From Stenotrophomonas nitritireducens (GTDB lineage: Bacteria; Pseudomonadota; Gammaproteobacteria; Xanthomonadales; Xanthomonadaceae): DNA of 64,000 bases. Positions 24,689 through 33,012 of this stretch are shown here, in pieces; the first letter of the stretch is position 1; the number at the start of each line of letters is the position of its first letter. The translations under genes were made by a program, and so were the position numbers. The DNA lies in assembly GCF_001700965.1 (NCBI RefSeq), contig NZ_CP016756.1, positions 4,144,501-4,208,500 of the forward strand. Reading direction: 5' to 3'. The notes beneath the pieces are model-generated. The model ran no database searches and was not told the DNA's origin. It worked only from the letters and a program-made list of their open reading frames with translations.

Positions 24689-24817
24689 CTGCCCTCCTGG
24701 GCGGACTGAATTAGGTGCGTAGATCACTCATTGCATGTGCAGCAGTCTACCGCCGTGAGCGCTCGTTGCGCTGCCACCTATGGCGAGCGAATTCTTGCGA
24801 ATAAAGGGTAAAAACCA

Positions 24818-24846
24818 TTGCTAAAGAATAGTTTTGCGCTTTAATG
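24818..24846 (+). promoter_or_regulatory. Element-family promoter for the ART-like gene
   Basis: TTGCTA, 17 bp ending TTGCGCT, then TTAATG, upstream of TTAGGAGATCTC and the ATG at 24874. Confidence 0.65.
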
Positions 24847-24873
24847 AGGTTGTTCAAATAATTAGGAGATCTC

Positions 24874-25611
24874 ATGTTTTTATATCACTGCACTGACAGC
24901 GAAAATCTTTGTAAAATTGCATTAGATGATTTTACGAAGGACAATGTCATTCGTGGACTGTGCTTTTCTGATAACGCTCTAGATCACTTTGGTGACGTAA
25001 CGTATCGAATAGAGCTTAGAGATGAGGAGAATATGCTCACTACCGATATGCTTCACAACCTGGATGTATCACCAACCAATTCTATTGACTACATGTCTGA
25101 CAGGCATGGAAACCCGTTAATTATTAGGGGGGAAGATATTAGATCTGCTTTCGAGAAAGCCTGCCTTGAATTCGATTACGATAAAGAACAGTGGGAGAAC
25201 CTGTGGGCATGCGCGATTGAGTTTGACGACTGTAGTGGCAACGATGAGCTTATTGAATATGCCAATGGAGAAGATCCAGCCTGGGATTTGCAGAGCATAC
25301 GCGGCCGAACCGCCTATCATCTTGGTCTGGCCGGAGCTGTGATTTCAGATGAGAACGGAACTTCATACATCATCTCAGATAGCAGCCTTCGGCTTGATCG
25401 AGTCGAATACGATGACGAGAACATGGAGGATCAGTGGCGTGTCGTGGAAAGGTGCTCACATACTAAAGGCGCTGATGAGTCTACGTTGACCCAAAAAGAG
25501 TTCCAGACAAACTCAGTGGAAATTCCCCCGAGCTTCAAGGAATGCGTTGCAAGCCAGCATAGTCTTGGTCCGGCATCTGTAACGCGAGTCACCAGTTCCC
25601 GTCGTCTTTGA
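24874..25611 (+). CDS. ADP-ribosyltransferase-like protein with SRRL tail
   Basis: 245 residues. The N-terminus reads like a mono-ADP-ribosyltransferase fold: FLYHCTDSENLCKIALDDF (2-20) for the arginine/histidine strand region, then GLCFSDNALDHFGDVTYRIEL with the usual FS strand and a following hydrophobic strand. A late RGRTAYHLGLAGAV may close the site. This is a motif-level reading with no clear catalytic glutamate triad. The C-terminus has VEIPPSFKECV, matching VQIPQSFNQCV in the ankyrin-variant protein, and ends SSRRL. Together this suggests a toxin-like effector with a transport tail. Own promoter of the element family. Confidence 0.6.
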   Translation: MFLYHCTDSENLCKIALDDFTKDNVIRGLCFSDNALDHFGDVTYRIELRDEENMLTTDMLHNLDVSPTNSIDYMSDRHGNPLIIRGEDIRSAFEKACLEFDYDKEQWENLWACAIEFDDCSGNDELIEYANGEDPAWDLQSIRGRTAYHLGLAGAVISDENGTSYIISDSSLRLDRVEYDDENMEDQWRVVERCSHTKGADESTLTQKEFQTNSVEIPPSFKECVASQHSLGPASVTRVTSSRRL

Positions 25612-25713
25612 GCTAGCACACGGTGCATCGGCCGAGTGTCAGATTTTTCTGACACCCCTAGTCTTCACGTAGCGCTTACAATGCGGTTGTCGTCAAGGGA
25701 ACAGGGGAAGTTC

Positions 25714-26544
25714 GTGCGCTCTACCATTTCACCGGCCGTCCTGGCCGCACTATGCGTCTTTTTTGTAGGTTGTCAGCAGGACGCGGCTTCAACAACCTCC
25801 GGTCACGTGGCAAACAAGCCTCCGATTGTCATTACAGAGGAGCCTTGGGTAGGCAAAGCCTTCGATGGTGAGACGGTTCGTTTGAATCCTCCCATCCGGT
25901 TCTACCAGGAACTCATCCGGGCGCGCAACCAGGTGGCAAAAGGCGAGTTCGAAACCACCGCGGACTATGAGAAGCGGAAAGCGGAGCTATCTCTACCTGT
26001 TGGCATTGATGCCGGCAAAGTCTATCTCTTCGAATTCACGACGAAGGTCAAATATGATGCTGATCAAGGGGCGTATACAGCGGATCCCAGCTTTTGCACG
26101 GACTACGATTTCACCGCCTTGAAGAGCACATTGGCTTGCCGCCTGGCTAGTGTCGAGGGTGCGCCGCTAGTCAACAGGCGGGAGGTCTACGGACAGACCC
26201 AACTGTTTGAGAAGAAGACAGACACCGAGTATTCGGTGCTCATGTCCCCACAAGATGTTCGTAAGATCGCTAAGCGTTCCTCCCAATACGCAAGCTATGC
26301 GTTGCCCTCGAAGTGTCCAGTGGCCGTAGAGGAAGCTAAAAATTACGGCCCGATTGCCATGGCTTACGGTGTGACCTTTGAGCGACCTGACTTCGTCAAG
26401 GGAGACACCATGCATCTGCACACCTATCCGGAATATAAGAACGAATGGGACGTAGAAAAGATAGGCGTTTTTGGCAAGATGACATCACTGGTCTGCTACA
26501 CCAACGACGAGCACAAGCGTGTGGTCTATCGGCAGGTGCTCTAG
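25714..26544 (+). CDS. Predicted lipoprotein
   Basis: 276 residues from a GTG preceded by AGGGGAAG; upstream in-frame starts (25636, 25681) would give an N-terminus too long for export. The first 20 residues are a type II signal (RSTISPAVLAALCVFFVGC) with the lipid-carrying Cys at 20. The mature part is polar with DYEKRKAELSLP and several cysteines. No family recognised. The next gene starts on the base after its stop, so they form a unit. Confidence 0.65.
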   Translation: MRSTISPAVLAALCVFFVGCQQDAASTTSGHVANKPPIVITEEPWVGKAFDGETVRLNPPIRFYQELIRARNQVAKGEFETTADYEKRKAELSLPVGIDAGKVYLFEFTTKVKYDADQGAYTADPSFCTDYDFTALKSTLACRLASVEGAPLVNRREVYGQTQLFEKKTDTEYSVLMSPQDVRKIAKRSSQYASYALPSKCPVAVEEAKNYGPIAMAYGVTFERPDFVKGDTMHLHTYPEYKNEWDVEKIGVFGKMTSLVCYTNDEHKRVVYRQVL

Positions 26545-26850
26545 ATGCCACAGTCTAAAATTCGCAGGCGAACGCGGTTCGTGCACGGGCTAGCTCTTCT
26601 GTTCTTGGGGCCTCTCGCGTCTTGGCTCGCCTTCGGGCTACTTGTGGAGTTCCAGGAGTCGCCAAGTTCGGTGAGCACGATTCCGTCAACTTGGGGCTAC
26701 TACCTCGGGATCACGGCGATCCCGATGATCTTCGGGTTGATTCTTGTCGCGTTTGTGCGCCCAGCATATGGATGGCTGATCTATGCGCTCGGCGCTGCAT
26801 TTATGCTCTACGGACAGGCTGCATTATCGGCCATGCCAACCCCTTACTGA
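26545..26850 (+). CDS. Small inner-membrane protein
   Basis: 101 residues with three hydrophobic segments (about 12-32, 48-66 and 70-90) after a basic start (PQSKIRRRTRF). It starts immediately after the lipoprotein stop and is followed 12 bases later by the Abi_C-like gene, so the three may be one transcript. Function unknown. Confidence 0.65.
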   Translation: MPQSKIRRRTRFVHGLALLFLGPLASWLAFGLLVEFQESPSSVSTIPSTWGYYLGITAIPMIFGLILVAFVRPAYGWLIYALGAAFMLYGQAALSAMPTPY

Positions 26851-26862
26851 CCGGACCAAGTC

Positions 26863-27687
26863 ATGCTGAAAGAGTTCCCCAAGCCGTTGGCTGCCACCAT
26901 TGGTGATGTCGTTGGCTCCTACTACTACAGTCACCGACGCTTGGAGACGATGCTTTATGAAGCAGGCGCTTCTGGCGATGTTCCTGAGGGAAATTGCGTT
27001 GATAAGGTTCAAAATTGGCTTGTGAGAGAAGGGAAGGAGGATGTCTCTAAGGCCTTCACGATCCTTGGCAAGCTCATTGAAACGCTGATGGATGGTGAGG
27101 TCTCGACCTGGGACCCCGACAAAGAGCTCACTGCTCGCAAGCGAATCAACGAAATTCTTGCTCGCTATCAACTGTCCTATGGATTTGGCGGCCGCATTCT
27201 GGGCGCTCACTCTGTCACAGCTCCAAGCAAGGCGTTCGGCGATGCTTTGAAGGACTTCTCGGTCGCAGAGGTGGAGGAAGAGTTTGAGCGAGCGGTGAGA
27301 TTCATTGACAGTGATCCGGCTGCTGCCGTCACGGCAGCATGCGCCATTGTCGAAGCTCTCTGTAAGCACTACATCGCCACTGAGCGCCTGGATCTACCCA
27401 CGAGTCAGACAGTGAAGCCCCTGTGGGTTGTCGTTGCTAAGCACTTGAAGCTGTCGCCTGAGCAGCTGGAAGACGATGACTTGAAGCGTGTGCTGTCGGG
27501 GCTAAGCTCCATCATTGATGGCCTCGGTGCTTATCGAACGCATGCGGGCAGTGCCCACGGCCAGCACAAACGCGCCTACAAGGTCGCTCCAAGGCACGCA
27601 CGTCTTGTTGTCCACTCAGCTCATTCTTTGTGCCTGTTTGTGGTGGAAACTTGGCAGGCCCGGGAAGCCCTGGCCAAGGGGAGATAG
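26863..27687 (+). CDS. Abortive-infection C-terminal (HEPN) domain protein
   Basis: 274 residues. The second half matches the Abi_C pattern: FERAVRFIDSDPAAAVTAACAIVEALCKHYI, then KHLKLSPEQ, then a helix with LSGLSSIIDGLGAYRTHAGSAHG (about 211-233). The last contains R225 and H232 in the R-X6-H arrangement of HEPN nucleases. Proteins with this domain occur in phage-exclusion genes and alone in mobile islands. N-terminal half helical, unknown. The downstream gene 27692 begins 4 bases after the stop. Confidence 0.8.
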   Translation: MLKEFPKPLAATIGDVVGSYYYSHRRLETMLYEAGASGDVPEGNCVDKVQNWLVREGKEDVSKAFTILGKLIETLMDGEVSTWDPDKELTARKRINEILARYQLSYGFGGRILGAHSVTAPSKAFGDALKDFSVAEVEEEFERAVRFIDSDPAAAVTAACAIVEALCKHYIATERLDLPTSQTVKPLWVVVAKHLKLSPEQLEDDDLKRVLSGLSSIIDGLGAYRTHAGSAHGQHKRAYKVAPRHARLVVHSAHSLCLFVVETWQAREALAKGR

Positions 27688-27691
27688 GGAC

Positions 27692-28207
27692 ATGATCGAA
27701 CCAGACCGAAAAGCAGTATTAGCGGCGTTGCCGGAGCTCAGCTCAGTCATCCTAAGCCCCAGTTTTGCAGTGCTGACGACAGATCACGAGTGCTGGACAT
27801 GCGTGGCAGCGACATCGGTCAGCGCTCTTTGGGTGCCAAGCTTCGTTGAGCGCTTTGATGACGACGAAGAGCTGTCCGTCGCAGACGCAGCCGTTCTCAG
27901 ATTTGTGGAGTCGATCAACCTTCCAGCCGCGCAGCACATCTCAGCAGCTGCGCCCTGGATGCTTATGGCGACGACGAAGGGATCGGGCACGCGCTACCTG
28001 GTCAACCGTTGCCAAGCGTGTGGTGCTATCCAGGGCGACTTCCACCTCTTCGGAGTGGATGGTCCGTTCGGGTTGGTCACATTGGAAAAGCAGGGGACAG
28101 AGCACATCAATGTTCGCTATGTCGATTGCCCGATTGAAGCAGTTGCCGGGATTGCCCAAGCAACTTGGATTGATCAAATCTCTGCGAGAAATTTGCAGCC
28201 ACAGTAG
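27692..28207 (+). CDS. Hypothetical protein with cysteine pairs
   Basis: 171 residues, start at the ATG after GGAGATAGGGAC. Two Cys pairs (CWTC, about 31-34, and CQACG, about 108-112) could bind a metal. No family recognised. It closely follows the Abi_C-like gene and may be its partner or antitoxin. A terminator follows at 28233. Confidence 0.65.
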   Translation: MIEPDRKAVLAALPELSSVILSPSFAVLTTDHECWTCVAATSVSALWVPSFVERFDDDEELSVADAAVLRFVESINLPAAQHISAAAPWMLMATTKGSGTRYLVNRCQACGAIQGDFHLFGVDGPFGLVTLEKQGTEHINVRYVDCPIEAVAGIAQATWIDQISARNLQPQ

Positions 28208-28232
28208 TTTTTCAGCCTTCCAGCTGAGCTGA

Positions 28233-28258
28233 TAGCCTCGCTTTTGCGGGGCTTTTTT
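28233..28258 (+). terminator. Rho-independent terminator
   Basis: AGCCTCGC TTTT GCGGGGCT stem with one G-T pair and a T6 run, ending the Abi_C unit. Confidence 0.85.
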
Positions 28259-28382
28259 ATGCCGGGTGCCGATGCTGAACAAGCATTTATGGAAAGGGAC
28301 GCCTTTCACGTGGACCAAAACCTCCAATGAAAATACAGTTCTCATCGAAGTCTGGCATGGCGTCAGATAAGTGGAGAGCTTA

Positions 28383-28706
28383 ATGAGCTACATCAATTTG
28401 AGTGAACTTGATTCAACCGGCAGGAATAACATTCTGATGGACGTGGAGCTTGCACACGTGGTCCAGAATTATTCTTATGGAGACGATATTCAGTTGGAGT
28501 ATTCGCAGGTTTTCATCATTGTCAGTATGAAAGCTCTTGAGCAGCTTCGATGCACATCGGATGAGAGTGCGGACCTTTCATTTTCCTTCTATACCCAAAT
28601 TGGGACTGCACTTGTGAAAATCAATGTGACGGTAGTTGATAACGATGCTTTTGGGGAGTCGATGACCATGACTGTCGAGTTGGAGGAGGTCATGTATGTT
28701 GAGTAA
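28383..28706 (+). CDS. Hypothetical beta-rich protein
   Basis: 107 residues, start chosen at the ATG after GTGGAGAGC. Strand-rich, acidic, ending in EEVMYVE. No signal peptide, no family recognised. It shares direction with the DUF4942-like gene 28773. Confidence 0.6.
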   Translation: MSYINLSELDSTGRNNILMDVELAHVVQNYSYGDDIQLEYSQVFIIVSMKALEQLRCTSDESADLSFSFYTQIGTALVKINVTVVDNDAFGESMTMTVELEEVMYVE

Positions 28707-28772
28707 TTCGACCGCTGCTCTTCTGCAAGGGCGAACTAAAGCTTATTTTGACTCTGAAAAAAGGGGGGAAGC

Positions 28773-29531
28773 ATGAATGAGTTGCTCCCAGGGCTTGATT
28801 TTTCCGGCTACATCCAAGGCAGGGCCGAGATCTGCAACAGGATTAGGAGAGGCTTTGATGAAATTGAAGATGCGATAAAAATGGCCAAGGATGGCAAGCT
28901 TTTTGATCGGAGATTGCACGAGGGCAAACGATATCTCAGTCGCACAGAGAGCGAGCTGATCGACACTATTGATCGGTCAGCATGGCGCTACTTGATGGAA
29001 CAAAGTGGACTTTGGTCGTTTCTTAATGATGCAAGGCGCGATGAATGGACGCGAGGATTGGGTGGGTATGATCCAGTTCCTGAGTTCAGTTCAGATAATG
29101 TTGAGGCCACTTTTCGCGAATACTATGAATCGCGGGAGCAAATGCGAGACGACGGACTAAGGGATATTTTTTTGGAACTTAGTCGTGATTATAAGTGCAA
29201 TGAGCATCACTATCTCGCGGAAAAGTGCATTGTTAAGTTGTCTGACTGGACTGGTGGCTTTGATCAATCAAGTGTCAATGTTATCGATGATTTGGCAAGG
29301 GTCATGTGCTCACTTGATGGAAAGCCGGAGTTCGATCATCGAATCACTACATTTAGGATGCTTACACAGAATTGCTGGGAGGACGCACCTTGGAATGATT
29401 ACTTCTCATTGAAGGTATTCAAAAACAAGAACGGACATATCAAGTTTAAGCGACTGGATCTATTAGAAAGATTGAATAATGAGATTGGGAGGGTCTTTTC
29501 CAATGCACTGCCTCCCGAAATTAAGTTATGA
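28773..29531 (+). CDS. DUF4942-like protein
   Basis: 252 residues. The C-terminal 110 residues match the DUF4942 pattern seen in plasmid and phage proteins: LSDWTGGFDQSSVNVIDDLARVM, followed by NCWEDAPWNDYFSLKVFKN and GHIKFKRLDLLERLN. In many relatives that domain is fused to a methyltransferase; here no SAM motif is visible, so it is the domain alone. The ribosome binding site is AAAAAGGGGGG. The 3' end overlaps the opposite-strand HNH gene by 11 bases. It ends PEIKL, only partly like the RRL tail. Confidence 0.75.
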   Translation: MNELLPGLDFSGYIQGRAEICNRIRRGFDEIEDAIKMAKDGKLFDRRLHEGKRYLSRTESELIDTIDRSAWRYLMEQSGLWSFLNDARRDEWTRGLGGYDPVPEFSSDNVEATFREYYESREQMRDDGLRDIFLELSRDYKCNEHHYLAEKCIVKLSDWTGGFDQSSVNVIDDLARVMCSLDGKPEFDHRITTFRMLTQNCWEDAPWNDYFSLKVFKNKNGHIKFKRLDLLERLNNEIGRVFSNALPPEIKL

Positions 29532-30597
29532 GGTCTTGAAGTGCTACTAGCCGAGCCTCCAGGACGGCGCAAGCGCCGTCTTGGAGAGCATCCTTGATCC
29601 GATTTTGGTGATAGAGAGCGAGCCGCTGGCTGCGGTTGGTCTCAACTTTTGCGGCACTTTTCCGACGCTTCCGCAGTGCGTCAGGCTTGTTAGATAGCGC
29701 GCGTGTTGCATCAGGGCAGCGGGCGAGCTCACCGAACTTGCTGGCATGACCAGGCCTCAGGCGGGACCTGAGTGCAGCGACTGACCGAACATGGTCCGGC
29801 CAGAAGTCTTGCCACTCGCTACCGGGAGCTACCGCGTCATTGCTTGGGAGGGGCACAGGCACGACGAGTGCGTTGAGCTCGATGAGTGACCAGATCAAGG
29901 GTAGGAAGCGCCCTGGATCTACCTGGTAGACCCTCACGGCTTCTCCCACCAGCGCTAGGCGGGCACCCTGAAACTTGGTCAGCACCTTGGCGATACCAAG
30001 GCTCCCGCCATCACCGGAGCGCCGGGTAAAGCCAATGAGGGCTAGGTCAGACGAATGGTGGACGAAGACACGAAAGCGTGGCTCAGCCCAACGCTTGGCC
30101 AGGTGCCTCAGCACAGTGCACTTCATCGAATTGCGGGTATGAGGCGTCCAGTGGTTGGCAGAGCGAGCTAGCAATTCCAGACGCCGCTGCACCAAGTCGG
30201 TTGGAGAAAAGCCCAGGGCGCGGCCGTGCGATGGAAGGGGTGGGGCAGCAGCTGGGCTGCAGAACGGTTCGCCAAGGCTGAGCAGATCTGAAGTGCCGCG
30301 TCTTCGATTGCAGCGCTCACAGCACAGGAAGCAGTTCGAGAAGTCATCCGGGCCGCCAAGCTCAACGGGAACGATCTGAGCGACGACGATTGACGATCTC
30401 TGGGTGAAGTCAGACGCGCAGATCGGGCAAGAGGTCTGCATCGCTCTCAAATGCTCACGAAGTTTTGCTGGCAGATTGAATGATTGGTGAGCCGAAAGTT
30501 CAGAGATGGCTTGGCTGAAATTCGCAATCGGATCATCAAGAGAACTTTGCTTCGCTTCGTTCACTTGCTCGATCCTAATTTTGTCTGTCGTCTCCAT
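29521..30597 (-). CDS. HNH-fold protein with altered catalytic site
   Basis: 358 residues. Residues 56-100 carry the HNH zinc frame: CPICASDF, then VVAQIVPVELGGPDDFSNCFLCC and ERCNRRRG. In active HNH enzymes the strand ahead of the P-x-x-x-G-G reads D-H; here it reads A-Q, so the first catalytic histidine appears lost. The C-terminal 250 residues are helical and basic. It may bind DNA without cutting it, or use another residue. The start region holds a repeated word GGAGACGACAGA (30584-30595, 30602-30613) so an ATG-duplicating event shaped the leader. A palindrome at 30625 may control it. Confidence 0.7.
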   Translation of the reverse strand: METTDKIRIEQVNEAKQSSLDDPIANFSQAISELSAHQSFNLPAKLREHLRAMQTSCPICASDFTQRSSIVVAQIVPVELGGPDDFSNCFLCCERCNRRRGTSDLLSLGEPFCSPAAAPPLPSHGRALGFSPTDLVQRRLELLARSANHWTPHTRNSMKCTVLRHLAKRWAEPRFRVFVHHSSDLALIGFTRRSGDGGSLGIAKVLTKFQGARLALVGEAVRVYQVDPGRFLPLIWSLIELNALVVPVPLPSNDAVAPGSEWQDFWPDHVRSVAALRSRLRPGHASKFGELARCPDATRALSNKPDALRKRRKSAAKVETNRSQRLALYHQNRIKDALQDGACAVLEARLVALQDLIT

Positions 30598-30624
30598 AAA
30601 ATCTGTCGTCTCCCGTTCTTGCTA

Positions 30625-30656
30625 GATCTCATTTCAGTGAAGCAGAAATTGAGATC
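30625..30656. promoter_or_regulatory. Palindromic operator-like site before the HNH gene
   Basis: GATCTCATTTC on the left and GAAATTGAGATC on the right form a 32-bp imperfect palindrome, 28 bases upstream of the HNH start codon. Candidate autoregulatory site. Confidence 0.45.
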
Positions 30657-30674
30657 GGCGCAAGAGTCAGCATT

Positions 30675-30731
30675 GAAAAGAAAGACCAGGAGCGAAAAGA
30701 AAGAGCAGGAGCGAAAAGAAAGAGCAGAAGC
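30675..30731 (+). repeat. Three tandem 19-bp purine-rich repeats
   Basis: Three copies of GAAAAGAAAGAGCAGGAGC-like units at 30675, 30694 and 30713. They lie in a region with no supported gene. Purine-rich direct repeats may reflect slippage. Confidence 0.6.
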
Positions 30732-30870
30732 GTCGGCTAGCGGAACGGCAAAGGCATCGTCATTTTCACAAGTCTAGATCATACACATGACGCACCTTGG
30801 GGTGTTCCGCGCTGACCCCCGCGCGCCCTGTGTAGAGCCTCTGAGAGCTTTTCAGCGCAAGGATTAAAAG

Positions 30871-30894
30871 AAGCCCCCGGTGAGGGGCTTTTTT
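30871..30894 (+). terminator. Rho-independent terminator
   Basis: AAGCCCC CGGTG GGGGCTT type stem followed by T6. It separates cargo from the transfer region; no clear gene ends just before it. Confidence 0.8.
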
Positions 30895-30947
30895 AACGCC
30901 TTCGATTCACCGCAGCATCTTTCGCTAAATAATTTTAAGCAGACCCC

Positions 30948-30976
30948 TTGCCAATTCACGGAATCGCCTTACGGTC
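30948..30976 (+). promoter_or_regulatory. Element-family promoter of the transfer region
   Basis: TTGCCA, 17 bp ending AATCGCCTT, then a weak ACGGTC. Placed 24 bases upstream of the ATG at 31000. Confidence 0.5.
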
Positions 30977-30999
30977 AATTTATGCCAAACGGAGAATTT

Positions 31000-31446
31000 A
31001 TGAAGCTGATCAAAAGAAATGTATTACTTGAGAGTGATCAATTGAGATCACTCAGCGCAATGGCAATTCGGAAAAGAACAAGCGTCAATGAGTTGGTGCG
31101 ACTAGCTGTCGATGGACTGTTGAACGATCAACTGTTCAACGAGCTCCATGAAAAAACAATGCAAGAGCTTAGGAGCTTTGCTGGTCGCGAGGAAAAGCGA
31201 CTAACAGAGGTTCGTAGAGAACTTCTTGCAGATCTAAGTGCAGGAGTCCAGGCAATGAACGAGGCATCCGAGCGGCACATCGAACGAAGCACTGATCTGA
31301 CTAAGGCCTTTGTTCGCAATCTTTCAGATGCATTGAACGGTGAGCCGATCCAAGAAAAAGCGATGCCGGCAGTGAGGTCGAGCCGAGAAATATTGAATTG
31401 GATGCAGAGTCAAGGCGTCACCAAAACTAATAACAACCCTAACTAA
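31000..31446 (+). CDS. Ribbon-helix-helix protein, possible relaxosome accessory factor
   Basis: 148 residues, start set by GGAG at 30991. Residues 1-42 have RHH character: a strand (KLIKRNVLLE) then two helices (DQLRSLSAMAIRKR, VNELVRLAVDGLL). The rest is a long charged helix. RHH proteins next to relaxase systems (TraM, MobC types) help recognise oriT. Here it opens the transfer region, but the relaxase is 9 kb away and no oriT was identified, so a general regulator remains possible. Confidence 0.65.
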   Translation: MKLIKRNVLLESDQLRSLSAMAIRKRTSVNELVRLAVDGLLNDQLFNELHEKTMQELRSFAGREEKRLTEVRRELLADLSAGVQAMNEASERHIERSTDLTKAFVRNLSDALNGEPIQEKAMPAVRSSREILNWMQSQGVTKTNNNPN

Positions 31447-31460
31447 CAAAGGAGATATAA

Positions 31461-32072
31461 ATGAACAAACTAAAATTAACGATGATCGCAATGCTTGCTG
31501 CCTCGCTCACTGGATGCGCCACCATCGACCAACTTGCCGGTGGAAGCGCATCTCCGATCAACAAAGGCACAGTCGCTAAAGGTGCAGGAATTGGCTGTGC
31601 AGCGGGTGGGGCGCTCGGGGCCATTTTCGCAGGCAAAGACGGTGCGCTGAAAGGATGTGCGGCGGGCGGATTGATCGGTGGAGGCTTTGCTTACAAGCAA
31701 GAGCTCGCACGAGCCAGAGAAGCCGCAGATGCAGCTCGCCTGGCAGGCATGAAAGCAACAGTGGGCGTGAAGACCGAGACCTCTGCTGATGGGAAGGCTA
31801 CGGAAAAATTCCAAGGCCTAGTGATCGAGTATGACCCCGCATCGGTGGTCAAGCCTGACGACAAGACCAAAGCCTTCTTCGATAAGCTCGGCACGATCTT
31901 GAAGTCTTCAAAAAATGAGCTGACTGTTCGAACCGAAGGTGGAGCAGGGTGCTTGGCTGTTGTCGGCGAGTTGAACGGACGCAATGCTTTGACTAAGCAC
32001 AAGCTCGACAACCAGTGCGGCAAAGTTCCGACTCACCGCATCTTAGTCTCTCCACTGCCGGAGCTGAAATAA
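31461..32072 (+). CDS. Lipoprotein with glycine-zipper
   Basis: 203 residues. The type II signal is KLTMIAMLAASLTGC with the lipid Cys at 19. Residues 36-72 hold glycine-zipper repeats (GAGIGCAAGGALGAIFAGK and GCAAGGLIGGGF) that usually sit in an outer membrane or span it. The C-terminal 120 residues form an alpha/beta domain of the OmpA-like size (ELTVRTEGGAGCLAVVGELNGRNA). Likely an outer-membrane part of the transfer or surface machinery. Confidence 0.75.
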   Translation: MNKLKLTMIAMLAASLTGCATIDQLAGGSASPINKGTVAKGAGIGCAAGGALGAIFAGKDGALKGCAAGGLIGGGFAYKQELARAREAADAARLAGMKATVGVKTETSADGKATEKFQGLVIEYDPASVVKPDDKTKAFFDKLGTILKSSKNELTVRTEGGAGCLAVVGELNGRNALTKHKLDNQCGKVPTHRILVSPLPELK

Positions 32073-32075
32073 GTG

Positions 32076-32096
32076 GAGCCCTTCGGGGCTCTTCTT
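32076..32096 (+). terminator. Rho-independent terminator
   Basis: GAGCCC TTCG GGGCTC with a T-rich end, directly after the lipoprotein stop. Confidence 0.75.
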
Positions 32097-32115
32097 ATCT
32101 CAAAAGGAGATCAAG

Positions 32116-32784
32116 ATGAGTATCAGTGATTACGAGCGAAGAAAATTATTGGAAAAAGCTGCAAAGCTTAAAGCTGAAAAAGAAGACGGGTCATCTTTTC
32201 CAACTCCTCTAAACTTGCAGCAAGTTCAAGATCGGAAGATGGATCAGCGCTTGGAAAAGACCCAGGTCGCGGCCAAGGCAACTGCACAAGCCACGAGCGG
32301 ATTTGCCAAAGAGCTTGCGGCCAAGACTGCCAAGCTTGCTCAGGAACAAGCGCAGCGTGCCAAAGCAAAGGCAGATGCTTGGAGGCAAGCACAAGATGCG
32401 AAGCGAACAGAGCACGAAGAGGTTAATCGGATCCAGGATGCTGAGCTTGATCGGGAAGAGCAAAACCCGGCCATCGAGAACACAGACGTTGCCAATCCCC
32501 AAGCGCTATCGAAGCCCACTTTCAAGATCCTGGCTTCCATAGCAGTCTTCACCGCTCTTTCAGGAGCAGGTGTATGGTTCTGGACTCAGCACGAGAGCGA
32601 GAAGACCCCTGAGCTGCACCAGGTCGATGTGCCTTCCCCACTGCCTGTTGCGCCAGCACCTCAGGTCCAGGAAGCGCCCAAAGCATCTGAGCCCGCCCAG
32701 GTCATAGAGCCTGTGCATGAGATGTCTGTGACGCCCAGTGTCGAGGAGCAGCCAAGTCGGTTGAACCGAAGCTCCAGAAGGTAG
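32116..32784 (+). CDS. Bitopic membrane protein, probably frameshifted at the 3' end
   Basis: 222 residues. A charged coiled coil (residues 1-130, many Lys/Glu/Gln) is followed by one membrane helix (FKILASIAVFTALSGAGVWFW, about 136-156) and a proline-rich periplasmic stretch. The frame closes at 32784 with LNRSSRR. In the -1 frame, reading continues without stop from 32721 to 32932 and encodes a plausible further 55 residues. This points to a one-base change or a regulated frameshift. The layout resembles TonB-like or TrbI/VirB10-type proteins, but it is too short to name. Confidence 0.7.
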   Translation: MSISDYERRKLLEKAAKLKAEKEDGSSFPTPLNLQQVQDRKMDQRLEKTQVAAKATAQATSGFAKELAAKTAKLAQEQAQRAKAKADAWRQAQDAKRTEHEEVNRIQDAELDREEQNPAIENTDVANPQALSKPTFKILASIAVFTALSGAGVWFWTQHESEKTPELHQVDVPSPLPVAPAPQVQEAPKASEPAQVIEPVHEMSVTPSVEEQPSRLNRSSRR

Positions 32785-32932
32785 ACCGATCACCTGCACC
32801 CATTGCGATTGTTCGCGCACCCAAAAAACGTTCAGAGATGCGACAACAGATTGAACAACCCAATACAAAGGGAAGTGATTGGGTAGACAAAGCTAACAAT
32901 GATCTCGATCACTTCGCAGAACAATTAAAATA
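32721..32932 (+). pseudogene. Out-of-frame 3' tail of the 32116 gene
   Basis: Continuous coding-like frame shifted by one base relative to 32116-32784. It reads SVEPKLQKVDRSPAPIAIV, then IEQPNTKGSDWVDKAN and ends HFAEQLK at a TAA just before the terminator. No start codon with a ribosome binding site is present, and the terminator follows it directly, so it is best explained as the true C-terminus of the upstream protein. Confidence 0.6.
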
Positions 32933-32933
32933 A

Positions 32934-32966
32934 AAAAAGCGCAGCCTTCGTGTTGCGCTTTTTGCT
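32934..32966 (+). terminator. Rho-independent terminator
   Basis: AAAAAGCGCA (32934-32943) pairs with TGCGCTTTTT (32954-32963). It overlaps the promoter at 32953. Confidence 0.8.
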
Positions 32967-32981
32967 TTTTGGCTTATTGCT
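32953..32981 (+). promoter_or_regulatory. Element-family promoter for the membrane protein-ATPase pair
   Basis: TTGCGC, 17 bp ending TTGGCTT, then ATTGCT, followed by CAGGAGATCA and the GTG at 33013. The -35 lies in the right arm of the preceding terminator. Confidence 0.5.
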
Positions 32982-33012
32982 GATCTACCACTCAAAAAAA
33001 CAGGAGATCAGT

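Noticed and set aside
30484..30777. Plus-strand frame over the start of the HNH gene with a basic tail
   Set aside because: It begins at TTG inside the opposite gene, has no ribosome binding site and its tail comes from a 19-bp repeat.
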